A DNA stretch of 64,000 nucleotides from contig CAVUSJ010000002.1 of assembly GCA_963744105.1 (NCBI GenBank), positions 372,001-436,000 of the forward strand. The letters run 5' to 3'. The translations under genes and the position numbers were made by a program. This DNA is from DASUPK01 sp963744105. Its GTDB lineage: Bacteria; Actinomycetota; Thermoleophilia; Solirubrobacterales; 70-9. A model generated the notes under the pieces. It saw only the letters and a program-made list of their open reading frames with translations, did not search any database and had not been told where the DNA came from. Shown piece by piece: positions 33,702 through 41,800 of the stretch (positions are counted from its first letter, which is position 1; each line of letters starts with the position of its first letter).

Positions 33702-34802
33702 CTAGGCCGGAGCCGGGTCGAACGGCAACGGCCCGAAGCGGAGCAGGCGCTCGACGATCTCGGAGAGCTCGGCCTCGTGCGTGCGGATCAGCTCGTTCGC
33801 GGCGGCTGGCAGGGTCTCGCGGAGCGTCCGCTCGCTTGCGTCGTCGAGCGGGACGTTCTCGTGGAGCGGGACCTGCAGCCGGAAGTAGCGCGGGCCGTGG
33901 CCGACGTCGGCGGCGTGGATGTGCGGGTCGCCTGGATGGTTGAGGAGGGTGTGTGCCCAGTGGTCCGCGCCGTCCGATGAGCCGCCGAGCGCGGCACCGA
34001 GGACCGGCGGCTCGCCGCCGTGTGGCACCACCCAGCCCAGCTTCCCCCAACGGCGGACCTGCTCCTGCGGGTAGCCCGACTCGTGCAGGCCCGTCCCGAG
34101 CGAGACGACCAGCAGGTCGTCCTGGTCGAGGTGGTGGGGGTCATCGCCGAAGCGCTTCAGGGCCTCCACGATCGCCACGATCACCGGGTTGGCGGCGAAG
34201 ACGCCGCCGTCGACCAGCGCCGAGCCGTCCAGCTCATGCGACGGGAAATAGGTCGGGGCGGCGGAGGTGGCGAGGCCGGCGTCCGTGATCGGGCGGTTGC
34301 GGTCCGAGTCCGGCGCCTCCCGGGCCCGCCAGCGCTTGAAGAAGTAGGGCTCGCGGTTGGTCATGTCATAGGAGGTGACGATCAGCTCGCGGAGCGCGTG
34401 CTGCAGGTCGCCGGCTCCCAGCCTCCGCTCGATCGCATCCTGCAGCGGGCCGAGCGTGTACTTGGGGCCCAGCCAGCCCCACAGGGTGCGCAGCCGCTGG
34501 AGCAGGCTGCGGTGGAAGATCCGCGGGCCGTCCTCGACGTAGAAGCCGGCCAAGTCCTCGCCGCTCACCGCCGGCCGCTCTCGCTGGTTCGGATCGGGCG
34601 CGGTCAGGCTGAGCGCGACCAACCCGCCCGTCGAGGTGCCGGCGAACATGTGGAAGTAGTCGGAGGCGCGGGCCTGCGGGCCCGCCTCCCGCTGGAGGCG
34701 CCGCTCGAGCTCGGCGATCGCCAGCGCCGGGATCAGCCCGCGGATCCCTCCGCCATCGACGCAGAGGATCCGGAAGCGATCGGTCGGCCTTTGAGATTCC
34801 AC
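33702..34802 (-). CDS. Patatin-like phospholipase
   Basis: 366 aa. Oxyanion/phosphate-binding GGGIRGLIPALAIAELE, nucleophile elbow GTSTGGLVAL (GxSxG), and the dyad Asp in DGGVFAANPV are all present, as in bacterial CapV/patatin family lipases. No signal peptide. Some patatins are effectors of CBASS defence, but no cyclase (CD-NTase) gene is near, so a housekeeping lipid acyl hydrolase is the default reading. Divergent from the RibD-like gene. Confidence 0.9.
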   Translation of the reverse strand: MESQRPTDRFRILCVDGGGIRGLIPALAIAELERRLQREAGPQARASDYFHMFAGTSTGGLVALSLTAPDPNQRERPAVSGEDLAGFYVEDGPRIFHRSLLQRLRTLWGWLGPKYTLGPLQDAIERRLGAGDLQHALRELIVTSYDMTNREPYFFKRWRAREAPDSDRNRPITDAGLATSAAPTYFPSHELDGSALVDGGVFAANPVIVAIVEALKRFGDDPHHLDQDDLLVVSLGTGLHESGYPQEQVRRWGKLGWVVPHGGEPPVLGAALGGSSDGADHWAHTLLNHPGDPHIHAADVGHGPRYFRLQVPLHENVPLDDASERTLRETLPAAANELIRTHEAELSEIVERLLRFGPLPFDPAPA

Positions 34803-34885
34803 CCTCGGGGGAGATGATGGGGGAAGCTGCGGATCGATGAGTTTCCGGGTCTCGGAGCGTCAGTACTGAGGACGAAAGGAGCCGA

Positions 34886-35407
34886 ATGCAGATCCGAACC
34901 CGCATGTGCACGAGCCTCGACGGCTACATCTCCCGGGCGGACGGGATGCCCGTGCAGCTCGAGGACCCCGAGTGGGATCCCGAGGCCTACGGGTTCGTCG
35001 AGCTGCAGGGTGCGTGCGACGCGGTGCTGATGGGGCGGACGACGCTGCTGCCCGCGCTCGGCGCCGATCAGTGGCCCTGGTCGGACGTCGACACTTTCGT
35101 GCTCGGCGCGGAGCGCCCGGAGGGCACGCCCGATGAGGTCGTCGTCGAGGGTGATCCGAAGCGGCTGCTGGACCAGGGCAGGGAGGCCAACAGCGGCGGC
35201 GATGTCCACCTGATCGGCGGCCCGACCACGATCCAGACCTACTGCGAGCTCGGCGCCATCGACGAATTCGGCCTCGTCGTCCTCCCGATCGTGGTCGGCG
35301 AGGGCATGCGGCTCAGTCCGGCCTTCCATCCGGGCGGCCGACTGGAGCTCAAGAGCGAGCGGGCGCTGCCCGGCGGCGCCGTCGAGATCCTGTACGGGAG
35401 CCCTTGA
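34886..35407 (+). CDS. Dihydrofolate reductase-like (RibD C-terminal domain) protein
   Basis: 173 aa, second copy of the family in the window. N-terminal MQIRTRMCTSLDGYISRADG; NADPH-site region GDVHLIGGPTTIQTYCELGA, and IDEFGLVVLPIVVGEGMRLS. AAAGGAG precedes ATG. Reductase of unknown substrate. Its stop overlaps (TGATG) the start of the broken FAD oxidase gene. Confidence 0.88.
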   Translation: MQIRTRMCTSLDGYISRADGMPVQLEDPEWDPEAYGFVELQGACDAVLMGRTTLLPALGADQWPWSDVDTFVLGAERPEGTPDEVVVEGDPKRLLDQGREANSGGDVHLIGGPTTIQTYCELGAIDEFGLVVLPIVVGEGMRLSPAFHPGGRLELKSERALPGGAVEILYGSP

Positions 35408-35851
35408 TGGCGGACGTCGCGCAGCTTCGTGACGCCCTCGCCGGCCGACCACGCCGCCGGGGGTGACGAGGCCGTGGGCCTGGGTCGCCTCGGCCGCCCA
35501 CCGGGAGCGATCCTCTTCGAGTCGCTGCACGGCACCCCGAAGGCCGTTGACCCGGGGACCGCCGCGCTCAACTACCGCGACGCCGCCTTCAATGTCAGCG
35601 TGATGGCGGACTGGCTGGACCCGGCGCTCGATGACGAATCCATCGCTTGGGCCCGCGAGACGGCCGCGACCCTTGAGCCCTGGTCGACGAGCGGCGGCTA
35701 CGCCAACTACATGCAGGCGGACGAGCCGATCGAGCGGGTGCGGGCTGCATTCGGCGCGGAGAACTTCGGTCGGCTGCAGGCACTCAAGTCACGATACGAC
35801 CCGGACAACGTCCTGCACCGGAACCAGAACATCCCGCCCCTGGCGGATTAG
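35407..35851 (+). pseudogene. FAD-binding oxidase relic (start plus C-terminus, middle deleted)
   Basis: ATG 35407 opens MADVAQLRDALAGR, a typical N-terminus of BBE-type FAD oxidases, but that frame ends after 19 codons. From about 35440 another frame encodes only the C-terminal ~135 residues: ILFESLHGTPKAVDPGTAAL, ANYMQADEPIERVRAAFGAE and SRYDPDNVLHRNQNIPP, clearly related to the end of the intact oxidase at 30610. About 300 residues including the whole FAD domain are missing, so it cannot be active. Confidence 0.8.
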
Positions 35852-35909
35852 GAGTACGGTGAAAAGACGGCAGGGTCACGCGGATCCTCCCCCGACCGGA
35901 AGGATCCGG

Positions 35910-36440
35910 ATGCGATCTGCTCGCGTATTGGCCCTGGGAGTGGCATCAATCTGCGCCGCTCTGGCGTTCTTCGTCTCTCCCACCCTCGCCAAGGACCCTA
36001 AGTTGGTCGGCCCACTCAACCAGCCGCCGTTGTCGTTCGGGCAGGCGTCGGTCCAGCTCAAGGTCCATTTCGGCCACAAGAGCCACGGGAGCAAGAAGCT
36101 CGTGCCGAAGACGCTCGAGGCGAAGGAGTTCAACGTGTACTGGCGCTGCGCCGACGGGCTGGACTACTACCCGACCGACGGCGGCACCGGAGACGCCACC
36201 CAGCACTCCCACGTGAATATCGAGGAGACGGTCTCGATTAGGAAGAACAAGACCTTCAACCACACCGACACCACAACCGGCGACTTCGACTCCGGCACCT
36301 TCAACATCCAGGGCAGATTCAGGGGCCGCTCCGCCAGCGGCACCCTTCGCATGGAGAATCACTACAACGACGGATCCAACCACGCCGATGCCCTCACCTG
36401 CGACACCGGTGTCCTGAACTGGACGGCCTCGGCGCCGTAG
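35910..36440 (+). CDS. Secreted protein of unknown function
   Basis: 176 aa from ATG 35910, preceded by GGAAGGATCC. Signal peptide (about 1-27, MRSARVLALGVASICAALAF), then a beta-rich domain with NVYWRCADGLDYYPTDGG and GTLRMENHYNDGSNHADALT, and two Cys likely to form a disulphide (WRCADG, LTCDTG). The Ser/Gly/Lys-rich strand FRGRSASGTLRM is typical of short exported proteins in this lineage. No family name can be given. Confidence 0.65.
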   Translation: MRSARVLALGVASICAALAFFVSPTLAKDPKLVGPLNQPPLSFGQASVQLKVHFGHKSHGSKKLVPKTLEAKEFNVYWRCADGLDYYPTDGGTGDATQHSHVNIEETVSIRKNKTFNHTDTTTGDFDSGTFNIQGRFRGRSASGTLRMENHYNDGSNHADALTCDTGVLNWTASAP

Positions 36441-36456
36441 TCCTTCGGAGCCGGGC

Positions 36457-37029
36457 TCAGAGTCCGAGCCCGCGCACGCCGGACTCGTTCCAGCCCAGGT
36501 GGTGCGCCAGCTCATGCTTCACGACCCGCTCGACCTGCGCTCGAAGCAGGTTCGGGTCGTGCCCGAAGTCGCGTTCCAGGGTGTCCTGGTAGATCACGAT
36601 CCGGTCGGGATAGATGTCGCGGGCGACCGTGCCGCCCATGTACATCCCGTAGGCTCGATGCTCGTGCCCGAGGTTCGAGATCACCACCGGCGTATCCGCC
36701 AGCAGGGCCTGGAACTCCGGCGGCAGGTTGTCGATCGCCTCGATCACCAGCAGATCGAACTCGCTCGGCGGATAGTCGGGAGCCGGCAGAGCCGCGAGCG
36801 CCTCGCTCCGATCGACGAGCTTCCGGAACTCGGGCTCGGGCATCTCCCTGCCGATCGCAAGCGTCGTAACCCAGGCCGTGATGAGCGTGATCGCGATCGC
36901 CCCGACCAGGATCGTCATCAGCCCACCGAGGTGGGCGAACGACGGCGGGTTGAGGAACAGCAGCAGGCACCCGGCGATGAAGGCGGCGAAGGCCGCGGCC
37001 CGCAGCGGGGGAACGAGGATCTCCCTCAT
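36457..37029 (-). CDS. Membrane-anchored metallopeptidase (zincin, MPN-type HExxH family)
   Basis: 190 aa from ATG 37029. Two membrane segments (about 10-50) precede a metallopeptidase-family domain related to the minimal zincins of actinobacteria (PF06262-like): EFDLLVIEAIDNLPPEFQAL, YPDRIVIYQDTLERDF, and the zinc motif VVKHELAHHLGW (HExxH). The usual members are ~120-aa soluble proteins without helices, so the fused anchor is unusual. An upstream ATG at 37062 would add only 11 residues. Substrate unknown. Confidence 0.8.
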   Translation of the reverse strand: MREILVPPLRAAAFAAFIAGCLLLFLNPPSFAHLGGLMTILVGAIAITLITAWVTTLAIGREMPEPEFRKLVDRSEALAALPAPDYPPSEFDLLVIEAIDNLPPEFQALLADTPVVISNLGHEHRAYGMYMGGTVARDIYPDRIVIYQDTLERDFGHDPNLLRAQVERVVKHELAHHLGWNESGVRGLGL

Positions 37030-37097
37030 GCAAACCAGGTTAGAGAGCGGACCTTGCCGCACGACGCACAGAGCCGGGGTGGCGGCCGGCTCGCGCT

Positions 37098-37964
37098 CTA
37101 CTCGAAGGCGCTCTCGACCGTGGCGCCGATGCCGATCATTCCCGGTCCGGCGTGGGCTCCGAGCACCGGGCCGACTTCGGAGACGTAGAGGGGGTCACGG
37201 CCGAAGATCGGCCGGCACGCTTCCACGAGACGCTCGGCGGACTCGGGGTCGCGGATGTGCTGCACCACCCATGCGTCGGCTCCCTCTGCGTGGCGCTGGC
37301 GCGCGTAGTCGATCAGCCGCTCGACGGCGCGGGATCGCGTCCGCACCTGCGCGACGGGAGTGACCTCCTCGGCGAAGGTGAGGATCGGCTTGATCTTCAG
37401 GGTGGATCCGATCGCAGCCCGCGCTGCGCCGATTCGCCCGCCCCGGCGCAGGTACTCGAGCGTGTCGAGCGAGAACCAGATTCCGCCTTCGTCGCGTGCG
37501 AGCTCGGCCTGGCGGATGACCCCTTCGGGGTCCGCGCCGCCACTGGCGGCGATCATCGCCGCGAGCAGCACCATCCCTGTACCGCCCGCCGCGCTCCGGC
37601 TGTCGACGGTGCGGATCCGCTCACCGCCCTTGCCGTCGCGGGTCAGCCGCTCGATCGCCTGCTTGGCGGCCTCGAGGGTGCCCGAGATCCCCGCCGAGAT
37701 GTGCACCGAGACGATCTCGCGGCCGTCGGCGAGCAGCGGCTCGTAGACCGCGATGAAGTCGCCGACGGAGGGCTGCGAGGTGGTCACGGCCTCTTCGCTC
37801 GCCCGCAGCCTCTCGTAGAAGTCGTCGTAGTCGGTGATCTCCGACTCCCGCTCCTGCCTGCCGTCTATTCCCACATAGAGGCTCACCAGCTGCACGCCAT
37901 GACGCTCGGTCAGCTCGGCGGGGAGGTAGGAGGTTGTGTCGGCGACGATCGCCGGCCCGGTCAT
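37098..37964 (-). CDS. DegV family fatty-acid-binding protein
   Basis: 288 aa from ATG 37964. N-terminal AIVADTTSYLPAELTERHGV, TTSQPSVGDFIAVYEPLL, the SAGISGT loop (HISAGISGTLEAAKQAI) that contacts the fatty-acid carboxylate, and YLRRGGRIGAARAAIGSTLK are all DegV hallmarks. DegV/FakB proteins present fatty acids to the FakA kinase; no FakA gene is in view. Its ATG lies 32 bp from the divergent ftsH start, so the promoters must overlap the neighbouring coding sequence. Confidence 0.92.
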   Translation of the reverse strand: MTGPAIVADTTSYLPAELTERHGVQLVSLYVGIDGRQERESEITDYDDFYERLRASEEAVTTSQPSVGDFIAVYEPLLADGREIVSVHISAGISGTLEAAKQAIERLTRDGKGGERIRTVDSRSAAGGTGMVLLAAMIAASGGADPEGVIRQAELARDEGGIWFSLDTLEYLRRGGRIGAARAAIGSTLKIKPILTFAEEVTPVAQVRTRSRAVERLIDYARQRHAEGADAWVVQHIRDPESAERLVEACRPIFGRDPLYVSEVGPVLGAHAGPGMIGIGATVESAFE

Positions 37965-37996
37965 CACCGTGGCGTTTGTATCACGGGTGGGGGCGG

Positions 37997-40051
37997 GTGG
38001 CACGGGAGTACATTGGGGCCTTGGCCCCGGACCAGCCTCCCGAGAAGCCGCCCGCACCGCCGAACCCGCCGCCGGAAGACGGCCATCCGCCCGGCTGGCG
38101 CGTCCACCCGGCCCCCGACGGTCGCGGCGCCCCGCCGCCGCCGAAGCCCCCGATGATCCCGCGGAGCAGGACGCTGATCGCCTTCCTGCTCGGCCTCCTG
38201 GCGGTGAATCTCCTGATCTCGTTCCTGACCAGCGGCGCGCCGGACCGCCCGCGCGTCCCCTACCAGCCGTTCTTCGTCAACCAGGTGCAGGCGCAGAACG
38301 TCAGCGAGATCAGCTCGAAGGGGGACTCGATCGAGGGGCAGCTCAAGAACGAGACCAACTACGACCCGCCCGGCGGCGACAAGCCGTTCAAGGTGACGAA
38401 GTTCAAGACCGAGGTCCCGTCGTTCGTCGATCACGCCCAGCTCACGAACGTCCTCACCCAGGCGGGCGTGACGATCAACGCGGAGCCGCCTGACTCCGGC
38501 CGCTCCCTGCTCGGGACGCTCCTGATCGGATTCCTCCCCTGGCTGCTCCTGATTGGCTTCTTCATCTGGATCGCTCGCCGCCAGGCCGGAGGGGGAGGGG
38601 GCGGCATCCTCGGTGGCTTCGGCCGCGCCACCGCACGGCGCGTCCAGCCAGGCGAGACCGAGCGTGTCAACTTCGAGGACGTGGCCGGGATCGACGAGGC
38701 CGAGGACGAGCTCGTCGAGATCGTCGACTTCCTGAAGAACCCGCAGCGCTACACGAAGCTGGGAGCGCGGGTCCCGCACGGCGTCCTGCTCTACGGACCG
38801 CCCGGCACCGGCAAGACGCTGCTGGCGCGCGCGGTCGCCGGCGAGGCGCACGCCGCCTTCTTCCACCTCTCGGCCTCGGAGTTCGTAGAGGCGATCGTGG
38901 GCGTCGGCGCCTCGCGCGTGCGCGACCTCTTTAAGCAGGCGAAGGAGGCGGCGCCGGCGATCGTCTTCATCGACGAGCTCGACGCGATCGGCCGCTCGCG
39001 CTCCGGCAACGTCGCCGGGCTGAGCGGCGGCAACGACGAGCGCGAGCAGACGCTCAACCAGATCCTCACCGAGATGGACGGCTTCGAGCCCGGCACGAAC
39101 GTGATCGTCCTCGGCGCGACCAACCGCCCCGAGATCCTCGACCCCGCTCTGCTGCGCCCAGGGCGCTTCGACCGGCGCATCGCGGTCAACCCGCCCGACC
39201 AGCCGGGCCGCGTCCAGATCCTCAAGATCCACACCAAGGACGTACCGCTGGCCGATGACGTCGACCTCGAGCGCATCGCCGCCTCCATCCCCGGCTCCAC
39301 CGGCGCCGACATCGCGCTTCTCGTCAACGAGGCCGCCCTCACCGCCGCCCGCAACGACCACGCCAAGGTGGAGCAGAGCGACTTCACCGAGTCGATCGAG
39401 AAGATCCTCCTCGGCGCCGAGCGCCAGATCGTGATGACCGAGGAGGACCGGCGGCGCACCGCGTACCACGAGTCCGGCCACGCGCTCGTCGGCATGCTCA
39501 CCCCGGGCGCGGACCCGGTCCGGAAGATCTCGATCATCCCGCGCGGCCAGGCCCTCGGCGTCACGCTCTCCACTCCCGAGAGCGACCGCTACAACTACCG
39601 CCGCGAGGAGCTCCTGGCCCAGATCAAGGTCGCCCTCGGCGGCCGCGCTGCGGAGAAGGTCATCTTCGACGACCTCTCAACCGGCGCCGAGTCCGACATC
39701 CAGAACCTCACCCAGGTCGCCCGCGGCATGGTCGGCCGCTGGGGCATGAGCGACGCAATCGGCCCAATCGCCGTCACCGACGGCCGCGCCGGCGGGCCGC
39801 TCCTGCCCGGCGCGGAGCCCGCCTCCGAGCCGACCCAGGAGCTGGTCGACCAGGAGGTCCGCCGGATCGTGGACGAGTCCGAGCGGGACGTGGTCGACCT
39901 CCTCACCCGCGAGCGTGACCGGCTCGAGTCGCTGGCCAACGCCCTACTGGAGCGCGAGACGCTCGACCAGCCGGAGGCGTACGAGGTGGCCGGTGTGCCG
40001 TTGCCGGATGGCGACGCCGCCGAGCCGGCAGAGGCCGCGGCGACGCCGTAG
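37997..40051 (+). CDS. ftsH: ATP-dependent zinc metalloprotease FtsH
   Basis: 684 aa from GTG 37997 (TTG 38021 is an alternative). A Pro-rich cytoplasmic N-terminus (~55 residues) precedes the first membrane helix (LIAFLLGLLAVNLLISFL), an extracytoplasmic domain and the second helix. AAA domain: Walker A GPPGTGKT (about residue 267), Walker B IVFIDELDAIG, SRH GATNRPEILDPALLRPGRFD. Protease: zinc site HESGH (491-495). Degrades misfolded and regulatory membrane proteins. The C-terminus is short and acidic. An extended Pro-rich N-terminus of this kind is common in this lineage. Confidence 0.96.
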   Translation: MAREYIGALAPDQPPEKPPAPPNPPPEDGHPPGWRVHPAPDGRGAPPPPKPPMIPRSRTLIAFLLGLLAVNLLISFLTSGAPDRPRVPYQPFFVNQVQAQNVSEISSKGDSIEGQLKNETNYDPPGGDKPFKVTKFKTEVPSFVDHAQLTNVLTQAGVTINAEPPDSGRSLLGTLLIGFLPWLLLIGFFIWIARRQAGGGGGGILGGFGRATARRVQPGETERVNFEDVAGIDEAEDELVEIVDFLKNPQRYTKLGARVPHGVLLYGPPGTGKTLLARAVAGEAHAAFFHLSASEFVEAIVGVGASRVRDLFKQAKEAAPAIVFIDELDAIGRSRSGNVAGLSGGNDEREQTLNQILTEMDGFEPGTNVIVLGATNRPEILDPALLRPGRFDRRIAVNPPDQPGRVQILKIHTKDVPLADDVDLERIAASIPGSTGADIALLVNEAALTAARNDHAKVEQSDFTESIEKILLGAERQIVMTEEDRRRTAYHESGHALVGMLTPGADPVRKISIIPRGQALGVTLSTPESDRYNYRREELLAQIKVALGGRAAEKVIFDDLSTGAESDIQNLTQVARGMVGRWGMSDAIGPIAVTDGRAGGPLLPGAEPASEPTQELVDQEVRRIVDESERDVVDLLTRERDRLESLANALLERETLDQPEAYEVAGVPLPDGDAAEPAEAAATP

Positions 40052-40095
40052 GGGGCTCTCGGCATCGAGGCACGATGCGGCTGGGGTAGCTTCAA

Positions 40096-40124
40096 CCCCC
40101 CAACATGGTGGGGGGGTATAGGGG
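40096..40124 (+). repeat. C-run/G-run palindromic element, copy 1
   Basis: The 18-mer CCCCCCAACATGGTGGGG, extended to GGGGGGGTATAGGGG on the right, lies 45 bp after the ftsH stop. The same 18-mer occurs at 46735. It forms a hairpin with a 6-bp C/G stem around an AACATGGT loop. It could be a terminator-like repeat or a regulator site; see the copy at 46728. Confidence 0.6.
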
Positions 40125-40187
40125 ACGCCCGAACCCGGACAACTCGGGAATTCATGCGTATTCGTGGAGTTTCCGGAGCGGTATCAG

Positions 40188-40310
40188 GCGTTGAAAGCGC
40201 TATCGGAACGCGGATAGCGCGCTATCCGATAAGCCGAATTTCGTTGCAAATGCGGACTGCTGCTTTGCATGGAAAGCAGCGGAGGCCCACCAACGCGGGT
40301 GAGCCTCCGC
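40188..40310. repeat. Cluster of palindromes downstream of ftsH
   Basis: GCGCTATCGG / CGGATAGCGC (40197-40220) overlaps a perfect 18-bp palindrome CGGATAGCGCGCTATCCG (40211-40228), followed by an 8-bp stem GCTGCTTT / AAAGCAGC (40259-40280) and a GC stem GCGGAGGC / GCCTCCGC (40279-40310) that ends just past the stop of the minus-strand small gene. The last hairpin is a good terminator for that gene; the others are unexplained. Confidence 0.55.
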
Positions 40311-40315
40311 TGGGC

Positions 40316-40486
40316 CTATACCTGTGGGGCCGGATTCGCCGGTCGGGCGAAGGCACCAAAGATCCAGAGGATCGGAAAGAAGATCCCAAAGAAGAAAAGC
40401 CAGCCGTGTCCGTTGCGAAGCGTGGACAGGCCAAGCCACAGGAAGAGCACTACGTAAACCACTGCACCGAGCGCCCAGATCAACAT
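40316..40486 (-). CDS. Small hydrophobic membrane protein (56 aa)
   Basis: AAAGGACTCGAAATG gives a good ribosome site. The protein starts MLIWALGAVVYVVLFLWLGL, has a short hydrophilic turn (STLRNGHGWL), a second helix FFFGIFFPILWIFGAFARP and ends NPAPQV. Two-helix hairpins of this sort are common in this lineage; role unknown. The protein is too short for most gene finders. The plus-strand frame covering the same bases (40154-40522) is not convincing. Confidence 0.72.
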   Translation of the reverse strand: MLIWALGAVVYVVLFLWLGLSTLRNGHGWLFFFGIFFPILWIFGAFARPANPAPQV

Positions 40487-40591
40487 TTCGAGTCCTTTCG
40501 TTGTGAGCCGCCCCCAACCTAGGTGACGCGAGGCGCGAAACGTCGGTGCCGAGCCCCGGTCTCCCCATCCGTGGAAACCCCGGGGTGCCGA

Positions 40592-41098
40592 CTAGCTGGG
40601 CAGCGCGTCGAGCTCCTTTTCAAGCTCCTTGGCGTCGGCGTCAATCTGCCGCTCGTCGCTCTTCTCCGCGCGGGTGAGCGCCTTGTCGAGCTGCTCCTGG
40701 ACGCGTGACTTGCCGATCACGACCAGCGCCGCCTGGCCCTCGTCGAGATACTCGCCGAGCTCCTTAGCGTCGCTTCGCGACATGCCGCCCATCGCGTGCC
40801 CGATCCCGCCGCCCGCGACCGCTCCGACGACCGCTGAACCGATCACCGCCGGCGGAAACACGATCCCCACGAGCGCACCGACGGCGGCGCCGGTCCAGGC
40901 ACCGTGCTGGGTCGGCTTCTCGTGCTTGGTCACGTGGACCTTGTCGTCGTCGCCCTTGTAGACCAGGGCGACGTCATAGGTGCCCACCAGCTGGGCGGCG
41001 TGCAGGTCGAGCAGCGTGTCGTAGTCGGCGTCGGCGTCCGTGCGATCCGCGTACAGCGCCGCGTAGACGAATACCGGGTTGTCGCTCTTGTCGCTCAT
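40592..41098 (-). CDS. DUF1269-family protein
   Basis: 168 aa. The N-terminal part is a ferredoxin-like domain (VFVYAALYADRTDADADYDT, DVALVYKGDDDKVHVTKHEK), followed by a Gly-rich membrane-inserted hairpin (GALVGIVFPPAVIGSAVVGAV) and an acidic C-terminal helical tail with EKELDALPS. This is the DUF1269 layout, of unknown function, often stress-related. A hairpin overlaps its stop codon (about 40542-40592). GAGGAGATAGAGG precedes the ATG. Confidence 0.82.
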   Translation of the reverse strand: MSDKSDNPVFVYAALYADRTDADADYDTLLDLHAAQLVGTYDVALVYKGDDDKVHVTKHEKPTQHGAWTGAAVGALVGIVFPPAVIGSAVVGAVAGGGIGHAMGGMSRSDAKELGEYLDEGQAALVVIGKSRVQEQLDKALTRAEKSDERQIDADAKELEKELDALPS

Positions 41099-41220
41099 CC
41101 TCTATCTCCTCGTCATAGGGCCAACGCTCGCGCGGCCTCGCAGAACTCCCTACTCATCGCTCGCGATTGGCTCCGGCCATGACCCCATTGACCCATGTTG
41201 CATCGGGCTGGCGGCCGAGA

Positions 41221-41338
41221 CATCACCCGAAGAAGGTGAAACCCAGTGGCAACCGAAGGGCATTTCACCCGGTCTGGGTGATGGCAGCTGCGGTCGCAAG
41301 CCGTACGGTCTGCTGGCTTCCGGCAAACGAGAGGAAGA
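41221..41338 (+). ncRNA. Candidate structured 5' leader (possible cis-regulatory RNA)
   Basis: Upstream of the lipoprotein ATG, three long pairings can be drawn: CATCACCC (41221-41228) with GGGTGATG (41276-41283); inside it GGTGAAA (41235-41241) with TTTCACC (41263-41269); and alternatively CCCAG (41242-41246) with CTGGG (41274-41278), which would be mutually exclusive or pseudoknotted. Further short stems lie between 41284 and 41325, ending at the GAGAGGAAGA ribosome site. It does not fit any riboswitch consensus I can recall. The opposite-strand gene at 41098 could also use it. Confidence 0.4.
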
Positions 41339-41776
41339 ATGAGCGATCACCGCGTCTTGATGTCACGCCAGACGACCAGGCTGCTGTTCATCCCGGTGGT
41401 GCTGGCTGCCGCGGCCTTGGTAGCCGCCGGCTGTGGGAGTAGCAGCAAGCCGGCCTACTGCTCGGACGTCACCAATCTGCAGAACTCGGTCAACAGCCTC
41501 AAGAGCGTTCAGCTCCAAAGCGGTGCCGTCTCCACCCTGAAGACGGACGTTCAGAAGGTGCAGAGCAACGCAAACGCGGTGGTGAGCTCGGCGAAGCAGG
41601 ACTTCCCGAGCCAGACCAGCGCGCTGCAGTCATCGGTCTCGAGCCTCTCGACCTCGATTCAGGCGCTGCCCCCGGCCCCGACGGCCCAGCAGCTGGTCCC
41701 GATCGCGGCTGAGGTCGCCAGCACTGTCTCAGCTGCGGATAGCTTGAAGAGCGCCACCAGCTCGGCCTGCGACTGA
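41339..41776 (+). CDS. Helical lipoprotein of unknown function
   Basis: 145 aa. GAGAGGAAGA precedes ATG. Lipobox LVAAGC (Cys about residue 31) after a hydrophobic leader, so an acylated exported lipoprotein. The mature part is mostly helical with regular small-residue/heptad spacing (VNSLKSVQLQSGAVSTLKTD, SQTSALQSSVSSLSTSIQAL) and two Cys (YCSDV, ACD end) that may form a disulphide. A similar coiled lipoprotein lies at 44449. Function unknown. Confidence 0.75.
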   Translation: MSDHRVLMSRQTTRLLFIPVVLAAAALVAAGCGSSSKPAYCSDVTNLQNSVNSLKSVQLQSGAVSTLKTDVQKVQSNANAVVSSAKQDFPSQTSALQSSVSSLSTSIQALPPAPTAQQLVPIAAEVASTVSAADSLKSATSSACD

Positions 41777-41800
41777 GCCCCGCGAGCGCTGAGATATCGG

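Noticed and set aside
33702..34802. Patatin as CBASS effector
   Set aside because: No nucleotidyltransferase, Cap2/Cap3 or HORMA/TRIP13 gene next to it; neighbours are secreted-protein and reductase genes.
40154..40522. Plus-strand frame of 122 codons after ftsH
   Set aside because: Runs through the palindrome cluster and is antisense to a far better small membrane protein; no ribosome site or domain.
41221..41338. Known riboswitch (c-di-GMP-I, cobalamin or c-di-AMP type)
   Set aside because: A few words (CGCAAGCC, GATGGCAGC) recall the c-di-GMP-I class, but the conserved core order and the GACGCAAAGCC block are not present; kept only as a structured leader of unknown class.
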